From Allodiplogaster sudhausi (lineage: Eukaryota; Nematoda; Chromadorea; Rhabditida; Diplogasteridae), in assembly GCA_945643635.1 (NCBI GenBank), contig CALZFC010000005.1, positions 3,998,501 to 4,062,500 of the forward strand: DNA of 64,000 nt, in the 5' to 3' direction. How positions within the stretch are numbered: the stretch's first letter is position 1; each line of letters begins with the position of its first letter. The position numbers were made by a program, and so were the translations under genes. Positions 11,050 to 24,364 of the stretch are shown here, piece by piece. A model generated the notes under the pieces. That model was given only the letters and a program-made list of their open reading frames with translations, did no database searches and was not told where the DNA came from.

Positions 11050-11899
11050 GCTATCTCTTTCACTCTCGCTGTCTCTACAGGAAGAGGAGATTCCGGCGCA
11101 GTCAGTACGATGGATGTCGATGAAGGCCTCTCGCCTGGGCAACGCTTCTCTGCTTGGCTCTTCATACCTCGGTGTCAATAAACTCGACCAGCCCATCTTC
11201 AACGGTCACTTCTCTTCATTCCATTCCTACGTTCTCCCCACTCCAATTCCCCTCAGTTTTTTTTTTCAATTGTAGACACTTTCATCTTTCAAATGAATCA
11301 TAACAGTATCGATGTATCGTTCAGGCTCAGCAATTTCGTCTGCAGTTTCCTTTTGGTGGACAAACCGCACGGATCCGCTTATAATCTCTCGTCCTTTCCA
11401 GCCTAAGCTCTACAGTTTCCTGCTCGCAAATGGTGAAGATTTCAACCTCATCCCAACTTTTCCTCTCTTCACGTGTTTCCAATTGAGGAACAATCGAGAG
11501 AATCATAAAGTCTGCCCCTCCGGCCAACCATTCTCTCCACTGCAAGACTGGCAGGAAAGACGACTTCGGCAACTGCATCCTGGGCATGGAAGATTTCAAC
11601 GTCGCAGCGTTAGACGAGAGGAGAGACAGGCAGAGCGATAGAGAGAAAACGAGATGTCTTGCACAACTAAGAGACATTCAGCGGAAGAGAGAGAGAGAGA
11701 GAGAGAGATGCAGAGAGAGAGAGGGGGAGGGAGAGAGAGAGATGCGGAAGAAGGAGAGCAGAGAGATGGATGAAGAAAGTGGAGATGACTAAGGAAGGGA
11801 CGACGTGCCTTCGTGCGGGCGGACAGCCAGTTCGACTTTGGCTTCGTGCAGTGTATGCATGAGACTGTCTTCAAGCGGACTTACAAGGACATTCTCTGA
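9447..11899 (+). CDS. GT14 (Branch-domain) beta-1,6-N-acetylglucosaminyltransferase-like protein; 5' end unresolved
   Basis: Exon blocks are at 9447 to about 9611, about 9650-9730, about 9760-9879, 10805-10951, 11081-11204, 11324 onwards and about 11540-11899. The chain resembles invertebrate core-2/I-branching type Golgi GlcNAc-transferases of family GT14, like the nematode gly genes. The first exon holds NATPPDHDCSAIRRRRYL, matching the Cys-containing stem. Next come PYNLFFIRHVSK, SPHHFYCITIDKNATEEFKD (the family YC-x-H/S-x-D motif), ACFDKMSRYTWRHAIISQ (equivalent to the C-x-K...W+YAI-LQ block), GNCILGMEDFN (equivalent to the HGICIFGVEDL motif) and the terminal FDFGFVQCMHETVFKRTY. Family members are type II Golgi proteins that branch O-glycans. 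The middle part, 11324-11540, aligns only loosely. The intron 9880-10804 is a long CT minisatellite. Anchor exons may lie upstream (see 7539-8005). Confidence 0.7.
9898..10770 (+). repeat. Complex CT-rich minisatellite filling a GT14 intron
   Basis: About ten imperfect higher-order units of roughly 70-90 bases are arranged head to tail. Each contains a (CT)n stretch, the marker CCATTCCCTCTCTCC, then CCCTCTCTGTCTTTC and CCCTCTCTGTTTC. The ORFs here (Ser/Leu-rich on plus, Arg/Glu-rich on minus) are repeat translations, not proteins. The block occupies almost the whole intron between the exons ending at 9879 and starting at 10805. Confidence 0.9.
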
Positions 11900-12963
11900 C
11901 TCTCTTATTTATTCACCCACTTTATTTCTCAGCCTTCGTCTCCACACTTTTGCCAATCTCACTCTACGGGTACAAGCAGACTGAAAGCATAAGAAGATAT
12001 TGAATGTCATTGGCAGCTTCTATTCAACTAAGAGCACTTTCATGAGCACCGTTCTCAGCAAAGCACATTCCTGCTTTAATCGATCGAAAAACACACTTCT
12101 CGATATACATCACAATCAAAACATTCTATCACTGATCTCTCCTTCTAAACAATTATACTAATTACCGAATCAACACAGCTTCGGATTGACTATCACTAAA
12201 TTATAATTTTTACTATTTTCATCGTCAATTGTGCATATCGGCGCTTATTCCGCATTTGATTTGTCAAGTTGTTCAGTTTGTTAAGAAAAGATGAAAATAA
12301 TAAGCACCGTTTAGCAATCGGAGACACCCGAGAGAGAAACTCCCACTAAGTACAAGGAGCACAAACTGGACTAACAACAGAATCCAAGGTGGCCAGGAAA
12401 CAATTGACTCTGCTCACAATCAGAATGGAGTGGGCCCCTGATGCTAGGAGGCAGTGGGCTGAGCAAAGTGAGGAGATACTGAAAGCGTGGCAGAGCCAAG
12501 AGAGGCAGAGTTGTCGGTGGGGACTGAGGTGGAGAGAGTCGAGTGAGAAGAAGTCAGTGAACACTCGCTCTCGCTGCTCTCCAACTGCAACAAAGACAAG
12601 GTTATGGAGAATGGACCAGAGACTGTTAGCTTCATCCAATGCCCATTCTTTTGTCCCGTGTAATCATTCCAATCAAAAGGATTCTTTTTATGCATGTCGC
12701 ATTCTACTTATATTTCGAAGCATAACAATGCGGATCTCTTGCACATTAAGAAAGCAGTCGCTGCGACTGGAATGGCATTTCAAGAGATAATTGGAGTCTT
12801 CACAAAAATGACATTCCTAGAATGAATTTGGCCTAGAAATTCAGTATGAAATCTTCAAATGTACATCTGTCCCATGGTAGACAAAACCTGTGAAGAAGAT
12901 TGTCAAATACATGACCACTTCTATTGAAGTAACAAACAAGAACAGAATGTGAAAGGGGAATGT
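11900..12963. other. Intergenic region between the GT14 and GPCPD1 3' ends
   Basis: The two flanking genes converge here. The region is AT-richer than its surroundings around 12000-12310. A plus-strand open frame at 12389-12790 (133 codons) and overlapping minus-strand frames exist, but they show no recognisable domain and no splice-supported continuation. Part of this may be 3' UTR of GPCPD1, whose stop is at 12964. I do not call a gene. Confidence 0.4.
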
Positions 12964-15900
12964 TCAGTTGACCGTGGTGAAGGAGGAATGAGGGAAGCGA
13001 ACCGGAGGGGCCTGTTCATGGAGGGCGTCCAGATGGTGGCGATCTGAGAAGTGGAAAGCTACCGAGGCAGAGGAGGCCAGGGAAGCTGCAGAAGAGGAGA
13101 GAGGAGAGGCTGAGCGAGGGGGCGAGGAGTTCGACGACGAGTGATGGAACAGCTTCTTCTTCACTTCCCTCTCCACGATGAACACATTTGAACGCGTCTC
13201 TTGCTCTCCTATCCGATCGTAGTAGATCAATCCATCCACTCCCAGCTCCTGCAGACTCCATCTTATCAACATAGTCGTCTATAAGTGTACACACAGAAAG
13301 CTCTTGATATCTGGATGATCAACCTTCTTAAAGTAGTCAATGTTGTCTCGTTCGTCGAGATCTTCTCCCCAAACGAAGCTGACCAATCCGAGTTCAGCCG
13401 CCCTTCGAACAGGGCGGGGCTCCTTCAGAAGATCCTCGCTATTGAAGTTCACACCCTACAAAACAGCAATCACTTTAGCAGATGTAAGACATTTTAAAGA
13501 GACATTCCATTGAGAGCATCAAAAAAGCAAAAAGAGATTTGACTAACAAGAATCTCAGCAGCTGATGCAAAGTTGACTGCAGCGAGGGAAGTGGAGCATC
13601 GCTGGTCCTTGAAGCGCGCGTATCTCTGAGTTTCCCCCACGCACAGGAACAACACGGGATAGCGATTCTGCTTCATCGACAGTCTGCAGCAGAATGCAAT
13701 CGATATCATGAGCAATGAAGAAGAGAAGAAGAAACTGACAAGGAGAATAAAGGGAACAGACTAACAAGGAGCAGATGTCGGGGTCAAAGGAAGAGAACAT
13801 GATCCTTCTCTCCCCAGCATTATTCAGCAGATCGGCCAGAATGACATCCACGAACTCGTTCCTTTCAAAGTAGTGGGCGCACTCGTGGAAGCCATCCTCA
13901 ACATTGCTTATATAAATACTAAACAAAAATCTTTTATAAACATTTCAAGCATGACCGTTTGTTTATAAAAGATCTTGAATATGGGAAGCCAACCTCTTGC
14001 ATCATCGGATACTTGACTTCGACGTTGAAACCGACGTCGGGGTCGACATGGCAGAGAGCATCGACGAGGGTTGGGAAGGGGCGCAGATCTCCGCCCTCGC
14101 TCTCTTCTCCCATCAACTTCTTCCGTCCTTCCACGTTCTTCGAGTACTCCAGATGCTCCATCTAAACATCTCGGCAATCAAGACAATCACGAATTAGACT
14201 GTAAAAGAGAAGCTGAAGGGGAGAGAGAAACCTTGAGAAGCTGAAGCTGTGCGAGTTTGAGGTCCTTGACGGCCATCTCGTGGAAGTCGGCCTCCCTCTC
14301 GGCCGCCGCTTCACTCGCGGCAGCGGCAGTCGCCTCCCGCCTGGATCCGGCCGGAGCGGCGTTCCGCGTCGACACGGAAACCAGAACGTGGAAGTCGTGG
14401 TAGATTACCGCAATCTGCAGTTAAACAACCCTTTTCACTTTGCCACGCGACCCTATCAAACAGTATCCGTTATCGATGGCAAAGACGCCAGCAATCGCTC
14501 ACAAATTTTGTTTCAACAGAGACAAAGTGACTGCACATCGGGTGCATGCAAAAAATGAAGATAGACAATGTTAAAAAGCAAGGACAGGAGTTGAGTAGAA
14601 ATGGAAGAGACAAGAAGGGAATGGTGAGAACAGCGAAGAAAGCGAATGGACCTTGTCCTTCGTCAGCTGGACATCAAATTCAACGTAGTCGGCGCCGTTC
14701 TTGGCTGCCATGTTCAAGGAATGAACCGTGTTCTCACGAGCCATCGCCAATCTGGAGGCCACTCCATTCACACAATCACAGGGAGGAGAAGAGAGAGAGA
14801 GAGAGAGAGAGAGGGGTGAGAGAATGAGATGGAGAGAGGGAAGGAAAGAGAAAGAGAGAGAATGATGAGTGGGAGAGGCACAACCAACTCATAATTCATA
14901 AGTCAATCAAGAGAGGGTGAATCTAGTGGGTAGACAGAGAAAAGAACCGACTTGGTGTATGAGTTGCCGGCGCCGCGGTGTCCGACTTCCAGAGTGGTTC
15001 TCTTCTTCCAGTGACGAGAGAAAGAGACGTCCATCAACTGCTTCGGGACTTCTCTCCGCAGGATGCGAATAAAGAGATACTCCACTGAAAAGGCACCTCG
15101 TTATTTTACTCCGTTTATTACGAGTGACTCCATTATTGAATCCCAACTTTCCTGACCCATTATCTGTCCGATTGGCCGTCCAATATTGTTAATGAACGGA
15201 AGAGAAATACTGCCGGAAGAATCGGAGAGCGAAGAAGGAAGAGCATAGCACGAGCCTATTCTCTTCCCGTCATCCGTGAAGATTTCCAGCAAGAATGCCT
15301 TCAAACTAATTTTTAGTGCCATTCTCGAGTCTCGTAAAGAATAAGAAATAGTACCAGAAATTCCACTGCGATAGAACGCGTTTTGAAGACAAGATAATCG
15401 CGGAGATTATTGAAGGTGACTCCGTTGGGAGGCTGTTTCTGGAACTTGCAGTTGCTGGATGCGGATGACAACATCTCAACAAAACAGTCTTCGTTATGAT
15501 TGTGATTCCACTTAAAACAGTATTACTCATATTAATTCGTCGATATTCGACAACTTGTTACACTAATAAAAAGGAACTGACAGTGACAGTAGTAGTTGAG
15601 TGGGAAGGCAGAAGCTGGAGGCCCTCCCCGCAATCTTCATCTTCATCCGCCTCTTCTTCTACGACTGCATTGGCCGCGAGGGCGGCGGCTGCCGTCTAAA
15701 AGGGCCCTGTCGACTGTCTTCAGAGAGAGAGTGTGTGTGAGGGAGAGAGGGAGAGCGAGAGACAGTCTCTCCTACTTCCACGCATCCATCACTCCTGTCA
15801 AGAGAACAAACAGCTACTCACAACTTGCTGCCCATTCCAGTATCCTTCTTTTTCTGTTCTCTTTGGAGTGGGAGCAAGAAGTGTCAATTGACCTGATTGC

Positions 15901-16305
15901 TCCGCACGTCGAGAGGAGTTACTCGGATACGGCAATTCTTCCGTTCTGCCTTGTAGAACTTCAGCGCCTTTCCATGCAGACTCAGCAGAATCTGATTCTC
16001 TTCATCAAACTGCAGCCAACCTTCGCGGACACTTCGGCGGCCAGCTCAACAACAACCAGTCAAGTCTCTCTTTCACTGTGCTGGAAGATATTCAACCCCT
16101 ACCATAGTATTCGAAGAGGTCGACGTGCTTAAGTCGGCACTCGCTTCCCTTCTTATTTGCCTTGATTACGATGCTTCGAGGGTAAGATGCGACTCCCACT
16201 CAGACACTATGAGCCGTTCGCACTAAACACAATCACGTACACGAAAGAAACGTCAGCGTAGAAGATAAGAACGGCTACACTGCGGAAGTATGAGATGGGA
16301 GTGAG

Positions 16306-16340
<35 letters not shown>

Positions 16341-16862
16341 CAGAGAGAAAGAGAGTAAGAAACAAAATACTTCGCAGTAAAAAAAAGACGAAAAGTAAGT
16401 ACCAAATAGAAAATTACAGCTGTGCTTTTAGAAATCTTTGGCAGATGAGAACTCAACAAATGTCAACATAAAATTCTTACTGTTACGGCTCTGAGATTAA
16501 GGAAAATTCGATCACAACCACCACAAGAAGAAGAAAGTAAAGGTGGAACAAACCTCCCCAAATAGTTTATATCCGGTGAAGTAACGATACTTCAGAGATT
16601 CCTCGGTTGTATCGATGAAACCGAACCACCGACCGCTGAAAAGACAAAAGTAACCGCCCGTATTTTGGATGAACGAGTAGAGAACAATTCTGTGCCTAGA
16701 ATGTGCATGAACTGACGGGATGTCTGGGTGGGGAGAGAGAGTGAGGCCGAGTTGCGGGTCCCAGAGACCGAGAGGCTCGACGGACCCGCTGACCATGACA
16801 ACTTCGCCGTTGTCGAGTGGGCAGTCGACATCAACGGTGAAGTGCACTCGGGTGGAAGCCAT
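12964..16862 (-). CDS. GPCPD1: Glycerophosphocholine phosphodiesterase 1 (CBM20 plus GDPD domains)
   Basis: Hydrolyses glycerophosphocholine to glycerol-3-phosphate and choline in the cytosol. The start is taken at [15 protein letters not shown] (16862). Exon 1 (16717-16862) and exon 2 (16554-16635, FTGYKLFGE) encode a starch-binding CBM20 domain with [12 protein letters not shown]. Later exons give [18 protein letters not shown] (about 15950) and [17 protein letters not shown] (about 15240). The GDPD barrel follows with [14 protein letters not shown] (about 14960-14990), [20 protein letters not shown] and DVQLTKDK (about 14655-14735), [13 protein letters not shown] (about 14020), [15 protein letters not shown] (about 13790), [19 protein letters not shown] (about 13340-13380) and [14 protein letters not shown] (about 13220). 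The catalytic His/Arg of HRGAGN and the metal-ligand Glu and Asp of VEFDV are present. A GT-AG intron of about 70 bases joins FKK to ELGVDG exactly as in vertebrate orthologues. The C-terminal tail is Ser-rich and species-specific. Introns carry GA runs on the plus strand, that is CT on the sense strand. Confidence 0.93.
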
Positions 16863-18891
16863 AACGGTCACTTCTGACTTCGGACTTGGCTTCTGCCCTA
16901 AGAAATTCACTACGCCTAATACATTTTGCAAACACTACTACCATAGCGACGAAAGTCACCGTCAAAAAATATCAAACGCGAAAAGATGTGACTAAAACAT
17001 AATCACATCGTTACGCAAGAGGTAACTATAAACTATCTTTAATGGCAAAACTCACAAAAAATAACGCAGCCCTTTTGTTGAAGAGGAAAGTTACATCAAT
17101 CATATGACTGAAGAGAACTAAGGTACTCGATTGCCATACGTTAAGAAAAGATTCAAACGGAAACGATGGCTGGAAAGAGAGCATGTAGGATATGGGGGAC
17201 AAGCCAGCCGAGGGAGGGAAGGACAGAAAAATGGGAGAGAGAGAGAGAGAGTTTGCAACGAGGAGACGTCGCAGAGAAAGAAAGAAATTGAATGACAGGC
17301 CACGAGAAGCCGAGAAAAAGTGCAAGCAATGGATGAGCGTGGATCGATGTGCAGCCCCAGAAGCAGACAACGCGCACCAAAAATGGAAAAGGAGAGAATA
17401 TACGGCCCCATTGCGGAAAGTGTGCGGCAGTAGACACAAAGTGAGACACTCTCCACTGCCTGCGGCAGCAGACAAGCGGAGAAACTAGTGATGATGTCAG
17501 AGACATGTGGCAGTATGACGACGACGGACTGGGTGCGAGGAGAGAGAGAAGAGGAATGGAGAGGCAAGGAAGGAAGTTAGAGAAATGGATGCTTGTGGTT
17601 GGCAGCGGGAATGCTACACCAGGCCGGATGATAGAACAAAGTGAATCTTTTGAACAGCAGGACGTGCTCGGTCAAAAAGGGGCGGGAAAGAAGAAGAAGG
17701 AATCTGTTGATTCAGTCACAGAACTTAACTAGATAAGTGAAGACCAAACAACAGAGAAAGAGTGTGACTGGACAGGGGAGAGGGGGAATTAGAATTCTCA
17801 ATCTTTTATTCTACTCCGCAAACTCCTAGAAGGTGGGGCTACCACGTGACTTCCTCAACTTCGGTGTAGGTATTCGTTGTCATAATTACGAAATCGATGG
17901 CCCGATTACCGTCTTATAAAACTGGCACTTTTCACTAAAAGGCCGACATAAAAATTGTTTGGACAAAATTATTTAATACTTACAAAATAATAATACTAAT
18001 AATTGTTGATTGAGGTGAAGAGAAACGTGAGTGAGGGGATGCTTGCTTTGGATTGCATAGCGAACTTGATATGAAAAGAGGTCGCGTTCGAGTGGGTCTC
18101 CGCTGAGGAATGAGCAGTGCTGTCTCTTCTTCGCTTCTCTCCATTACTCTGATTCTTTCATCTCTCTCCTCTTCTTTATCAACATCCGTTCATTTCGTTT
18201 GGAGAACCTTGAACCTTATCCTCCCTGATTCAGTCGCTAACGAGAAGTTATCTCTTATTTGTCAGAGTGAATTTCAAAGAAGATCATGTCTTGGATAGAT
18301 ACATACTTCATATTCATACCAATCGGAAAAAATATATCTGTAATGTGATCAAAGAAGTTACTTTATTACAGTTTGAAATATATGTAGTATTGTTGAAACA
18401 ATGTAAGGCAGCCTAAAGAGGATGGTTGTACATTGCTTATTCTTAGAAGAGCGAGTGAATGAACCAGGAAGAGGGATAAAATGGCATAACAGCTGAATGT
18501 CATTGAGGGCAATCCTGGGCCTCGCTTCTATTCTTTTTTTTCGTCTATCATTTTTCTCATGAACGGTTTATATCATTTTCGGAAGGTCGCTTCTTTATTC
18601 AAAATAATTCATTCGAAATAGCATAGTAAAGCTCAAGAGTGAGAAGGTGAAGGGGTGAGAGAAAGTAGAATATAGAAGAGAAAAGAGAAGAGGAAGTAGA
18701 GAATGAATACACGAAAGAAGGTCGACAATAGCGATTAAGTAGCGCGGGTAAAGTGATAACAAAAAAGCAAAAGAAGGCAGTGCTTGCGGAGAAACTGAGC
18801 GGAGTGTGGGAAGCCCTGGGGCGAAGGAGAGGGGCAGAATGATCTGCAGGAGGGAATGAGAATGATCTGCAGGAGGGAATGAGAGAGTGAT
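16863..18891. other. Intergenic region between GPCPD1 start and intermediate filament 3' end
   Basis: It should contain the GPCPD1 promoter. A palindromic CACGTG E-box core sits near 17842-17847. The stretch 17118-17720 has overlapping open frames on both strands, but their composition (Arg/Lys/Glu-rich on plus, Ser/Leu/Phe-rich on minus) follows purine/pyrimidine bias and no domain is visible. The stretch 17880-18600 is AT-rich with no sustained frame apart from short ones. No gene is called. Confidence 0.4.
18838..18883. repeat. 23-bp tandem duplication just after the intermediate filament stop codon
   Basis: The unit AATGATCTGCAGGAGGGAAT plus GAG occurs at 18838-18860 and again at 18861-18883 without mismatch. 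It lies 9 bases downstream (in transcript direction) of the stop codon at 18892-18894, so it is in the 3' UTR. Confidence 0.9.
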
Positions 18892-19062
18892 CTACTGTCC
18901 AGTCTGGATGGTCTTTTGAGTGTGAGTAGCGCGCTCTTCTCCGTCCTTGTTCACCAGGGATGTCACGACATTCGCGCCAATGCCCAAGTGTGTTCTCTCC
19001 GTCGAAGACGAGAGAATCCGGCGGCATGTGGAGGCCTCCTTGGTCACGGGCGTAGATCTGCA

Positions 19063-19143
<81 letters not shown>

Positions 19144-19464
19144 TAGAGAGAAGGAGAGACGTGTAGAGTGTCAGAGTGATTTCTGGAGGAACAGACCTTC
19201 ATGGATCGGCCGGCCTTGAGGACGACATTGGCTGGGATGGAGTAGACAATCTCGCGGCGGTTGTCCAGACGGCGTTTCAGCTTGTGCTCTCCAACGTTCT
19301 CATCCTACGAACAGAACTCACTCTAACTCTTCTCTCCCTCTCTCTCTCTCTCCTAACTTGCTGCGATGAGTGTTCTCGAGAGTGATGAACTTTCCGTTGG
19401 GGTCGCACTCCGCAATGTGATGTTGCCCTTCGCACTGCGCTGGAAGGTCGTCTTCGTTTGCACC

Positions 19465-19500
<36 letters not shown>

Positions 19501-20427
19501 ATGAGAGAGAGAGGGAATGAGAGAGAGAGAGAATGAAAGAGAGGGAAACGAACCTCTCCGCGGACGTTGCGGGTGGATTCAGTATCTTCCTGCTGCTGAA
19601 GCGAATGCGTCTTGACTACCTGCTCCACAATCTGGCGAAGACCCACTCTGCAAGGTTAAATGTTCTCTCCTTCTCTCTCTCTCTCTCCTTTACTCTCTCT
19701 CCTTTTCTCTCTCTCTGTCTCTTTCTCCCTCTCTCTCTCATTCTCTCTCATGCCTCTCTCTCCTTCTCTCTCTTCTGCTCTCTATCCCTCTCTCTCCCCT
19801 GTTCTCCTCTCCCTCTCTTTCTCTCCTTCTCTGTCTCCCTCTCTTTCTCTCCTTCTCTCTCTCTCTCCGTCTAACCGGCTCTCTTCTCCCTCGAGCATAG
19901 TTCTGTAGATGGCGATCTCAGCATCTAGCATCTGCTTGCGTGTCGAGGAGAGCCTGCAGCTCGGCCACGAGTGTCTGGCACTCTTCTCGCATCCGACGAA
20001 GAGTTGCATCGCGGTCGTTCAAGGCGGCCTCGTACTGACGCTGGTCATCCGTAAGCTATAAAGGAGAAGCATTAGAGGAGGAGAGACAGACAGAGACACA
20101 TAGAGAGTGAGAAATAGAGAGAGATAGAGAGACAAAGAGAGAGCGAGAGATGAGTGAGAATAACGACTGATATAGAAGGACTAGCCTGGTAGTTGAGGCT
20201 CTGTACTTCCTTCTCGAGGAGTGCGTTCTTATTCTCGAGATCGGCGAGTTTTCCGCGGAGGTCTCCGATGTTGTCTCTCATCCTGACCTCCTCCCTTTGG
20301 TAGTTCGATTCACGGCTGCGCGGGTTTCGCGGATCCTTGCACCTCGGACACCTCAAAAGCTTCTTTTTCGCTGGCTGTGTGTGAGAGAGAGAAAGAGAGC
20401 GAGAGAAAGAGTGCGAGAGATAGATAC

Positions 20428-20460
<33 letters not shown>

Positions 20461-21195
20461 AGACTCTCGTACCTTGAGTTTGTACCAGCTCTCCATGTCC
20501 TGCTTGCCCCTGCTTGGCAATGTAGTCGTACTCATCCTTGATGTCTCGGATGGCGAGAGCCAGCTCGTCTTGAAGAACTCGCGGGTGTCGCGGGTGCCTG
20601 CCTGCAGCAGCGCATTCAGCTCCTTCACCTCCTGCTCGTGCACTCTGCAAGGCATCCATACTCCCTTCGCTCTCTGCTTCTATGCATCCCTCATTCTTTC
20701 TCTCTCGCTTCACTTCATCTCTCTCATTCTCTCTCTCTCCTCTCTCTCCTTCTCTGCATCTCTGCATATCTCATTCACTTTCTCTGCTTTCTGCATCTCT
20801 ATATTTTTTAATGTTCTGTATTTTGTTCCATAACTCTCCCCTGCGAAGCCTGATTTTCTGACCTGCGCAGGAACTCGAGTCTTCCATGAGGGTCTGGACC
20901 TGGTTCTGGAAGTCAATGCGGCCGATGGTTTCTCATCGAGGTCCTGGAAAAAAACGGAACTTGTGAGCATCAAGTTACTTTTTCCTATAATAGTCGGTAT
21001 AGAGACATAATTGTGTAGACTTGAAATTCTTAGGAATGAACTGACCGATCGGGCCTTCTGAAGTTCTTCCCAGATACGCGCGTTGTCGGCATTCAATCTC
21101 TTCTCCTCCTCGGTCAGCTGCTTCCATCTAAGAATCATATTATCATTTCATATTCCTCTCACTTCAATCTGTAGCTTTTCATCCTTTCTCCTCTT

Positions 21196-21227
<32 letters not shown>

Positions 21228-21270
21228 GCTCTCTCTCTCTCGCTCTGTCTCTCTCTCTCTTTCTCTTAGC

Positions 21271-21301
<31 letters not shown>

Positions 21302-21721
21302 TCAATGTTCTCTAAACCGTGCGCGGAGCATCTCGAGTTCATTCTGAGCGTCTGCGATGGCATTAGTCCACTGGTTGATCTTCTCCCGGTCGGTCTCTCT
21401 TCTGCCCTGGACGTCCTTCGTATCTGCAATGACAGTCTCCTCCTCTTCCTTTAATCCCACTTCATTCCCTAAGTTTCCTTCCTTTTAATTTTGTCTGTTC
21501 TTCAAGTCAAACCATCATCCCTTTTTTCAACAGAGAATCTTTCAATTCATTTCTTAAAGCACTCCTTATATTTCTGCTAATGTCAGTGATTTTTATTTTC
21601 TTGTTGTCAAAAATATTGCCAGCTAAAAATTACTTTACGAAACTCTTTCTTCTTTATTCCTCTCACTCTCAACCTCACTCTCTTTCTCTCACTCCCAGTC
21701 TCTCTCCCTTTTCTCTCTCCC

Positions 21722-21758
<37 letters not shown>

Positions 21759-21890
21759 ACTCTCTCTCTCTCTCTCTTTCCTTTTCAATTATTCGGGCTA
21801 CTTCTATTCCTCTTCCCCTTGCTTGACTAGTTTCTTGTTGGTGTGCATTGCTCCTTCACTGATCCTCTGATCTCCCTTCCGCTTTCTTCC

Positions 21891-21932
<42 letters not shown>

Positions 21933-23777
21933 TTCTCTCGCTCATTGTCCACCACTCTCTTCCTTCCCTTATCGCGTGAAAGTAATGTTCGTGTTGTCGA
22001 TTTCCCATTTTGCTGGGAAGGAAATCAAGAGAGGAATGAAAAGCGTATAGACGGAACGGGACGAATACGAGAAGGAGGTTAAGGCGCTAGAGAATTAGGG
22101 TTATTCAGAATGAGAAGTAAGGCTTATACATAGTCGGAATGCAAGGAAAAACAAGAAGATGGAGTGTGGAGAGAGAAAGAGAGAAAGAGAGAAAGAGAGA
22201 AGAGTGAAAGAAGAAGAAGAAGTTGAATGCAGACCTGCTTCTGTACTCGGCGAGGTCGTCGCGGAGTCTGGCGACCTTGACATCGATCTCAGCCTTCTGG
22301 CGGGCGGCGCTGTCAATATCCTTGCGTGCGGTGGACAGAGACTCGGCGTACTTTATCTACAAGCAACGAATCATTCCTTGCACAGCATCTCCATTCGGAC
22401 TGCTAGGAAACGTTAGAATAACGAAGTAATAAAGTGCAATTGAGTCTTGACTCGTAAGTCTTGTCATTGCCAATTCGTGTCAACCTCGAACAAACAAAGA
22501 AATGAGCAACGACAGAGAAGGAATGTCCCCATTCATTCCTTTTCCACTCTCAGGTCTCCTCAAACATCTTTCGCTTGCATCATTCGACAGAAAGTTGTTG
22601 CGCCCCCGCAACCTGCTGCCTGCTTCTAGGCTCGCCTCTGGCTCGGTCCCTTCTAAACCTTCTCCCTCTCGCTCTTTCTCTCCCTCTCTGTCTCTCTTAG
22701 TCTCCTTACAATCACCCTTCTCTTTCTCTATTCTCTCTCACTTCTCAGTGCACTCTCCGCCGTCCCTATCAGTCTTGTCTGCATAGCATGTCAAGGAATG
22801 TTGACTGTTTGCAATGCATCTGCCCTTCCTACCAACCCCCCCCCTCCCCCAATCCTCCTTTCTGCCTTCTCATCTCTACCGTTCATTCGCAAACTCTTCT
22901 TCACATTACCTGGGCAAACTTATGCATCAATCTGATTTGTCACGCAAATCTTTCGATTCGATCATTCTGCCCCTTCGTGAAATAAGTGAAAAGCTCCGAA
23001 TCTAACGCATACTTCCCTTTGTCTGGTTCTATTCCAGATGAATTTTATTTGATTCATGTAAATATTTGATTTTCGATATAAAACGACAAATACCAATGAA
23101 TCGGTATCGATGACGAAGAGAAAAGCGAGAGAGCAAATTTCCAGATAAAGAGAGAGAGCGAGAGAGAGAGAGAGAGAGAGAGAGAGTGAGGGGAAGGACG
23201 AGGAATAAGAATAGAAGGAAAGTGAAGAAAAGACACGCCCTAAAGAGAAGCGGCAACCACTTTGACTGCGCAGCCACACCCTCCCACTCACTCAACCCTC
23301 TCGTATTCACCCCTCATAGTTTTCTTTTCCTGTAACCATTTTCTCTGCCCTTCCTCATCCCTATGTTCTATTTCTCTCTCCCATTCTCTCCTTCACTCTC
23401 TTCACTAGCCATGCAGAACCGCGCCCCTGAGTTGTGCAATCTCACCCCATTATCGTCCAACGACACAAACATCCAATTAACAAATCGAAGAAAATGGTCA
23501 AATTTATGAGGAATGAAAGAACAACTCAAGTCGAAAGCTGGCTTGATGGAAATGGGAGATGAGGAAGATTTGGGACGACTAGAAGGAGAGAGAGAGTATA
23601 TGAAGGAGAGCAACAGAAAGAGATGAATCTAGGCCCACCTTGATTTCGGAAGTGTCCTTTCCCCATTTGCCGCGGAGTTCGTCCAAGTCAGCCACGAGCT
23701 TCCTGTTCTGCTCTTCGAGCTTCTTCACGCGGTCGATGTAGTTACCCAAGCGGTCATTCAAGCCCTGTAATGGAAAG

Positions 23778-23808
<31 letters not shown>

Positions 23809-24332
23809 TCAGAGAGAACAAGGGATAGGAGACAAGGAGAGTCAGAGAGAGAAGAGAGACGGAGAACGATAAACACACTGACAGAATGAGAGAAAGATGT
23901 GGGAAAATAATGTGATTTGAAATACGATTGGAATGAAATGGTGGCACTGAAAGAACCTGGAGTTCCTTCTTCTCCTTGTCGGTGGCCTCGATGAATGACT
24001 TAGCGGCGTTGGCAGAGAGGGCAGGGGAGATGCCCCCGATGGTTGCCGAACCCATCTCCGTCACCATCTTGAGGACGCGGCCTGAATTCGCAGCATCAAT
24101 ATAAGCATGGATTTCCGAATTGTAAGAAAAGAGTTGAGATCTCACTTGAAAAAGTTGAATTGAATATAATGTTAGCATGCTTCAGTGCAATAATATTTAT
24201 ATTTGTTTCTTAAATGATACTCAAACCTCCAGAGACGGTGGTGGCCATGGCAGAAATGGGAATGAGATAGACGGCTGACTAGGGCGGCCACTCAATCCAA
24301 GTCAAAGGGGTACCAGTGAGAATGACTGTGCA

Positions 24333-24364
<32 letters not shown>

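Noticed and set aside
12389..12790. 133-codon plus-strand open frame downstream of GT14 and GPCPD1
   Set aside because: No domain, no splice-supported partner and no start context of note; overlapping frames of similar length exist on the other strand. Probably chance or 3' UTR.
17192..17488. 98-codon plus-strand open frame upstream of GPCPD1
   Set aside because: Arg/Lys/Glu-rich composition follows local purine bias, and three overlapping frames on the opposite strand are open as well.
19073..19145. Arg/Glu-rich open frames resembling charged coiled coils
   Set aside because: These are (GA)n translations inside filament introns. The same applies to Arg/Glu frames at 27269-27532, 31413-31681, 48513-48713 and 52820-53137.
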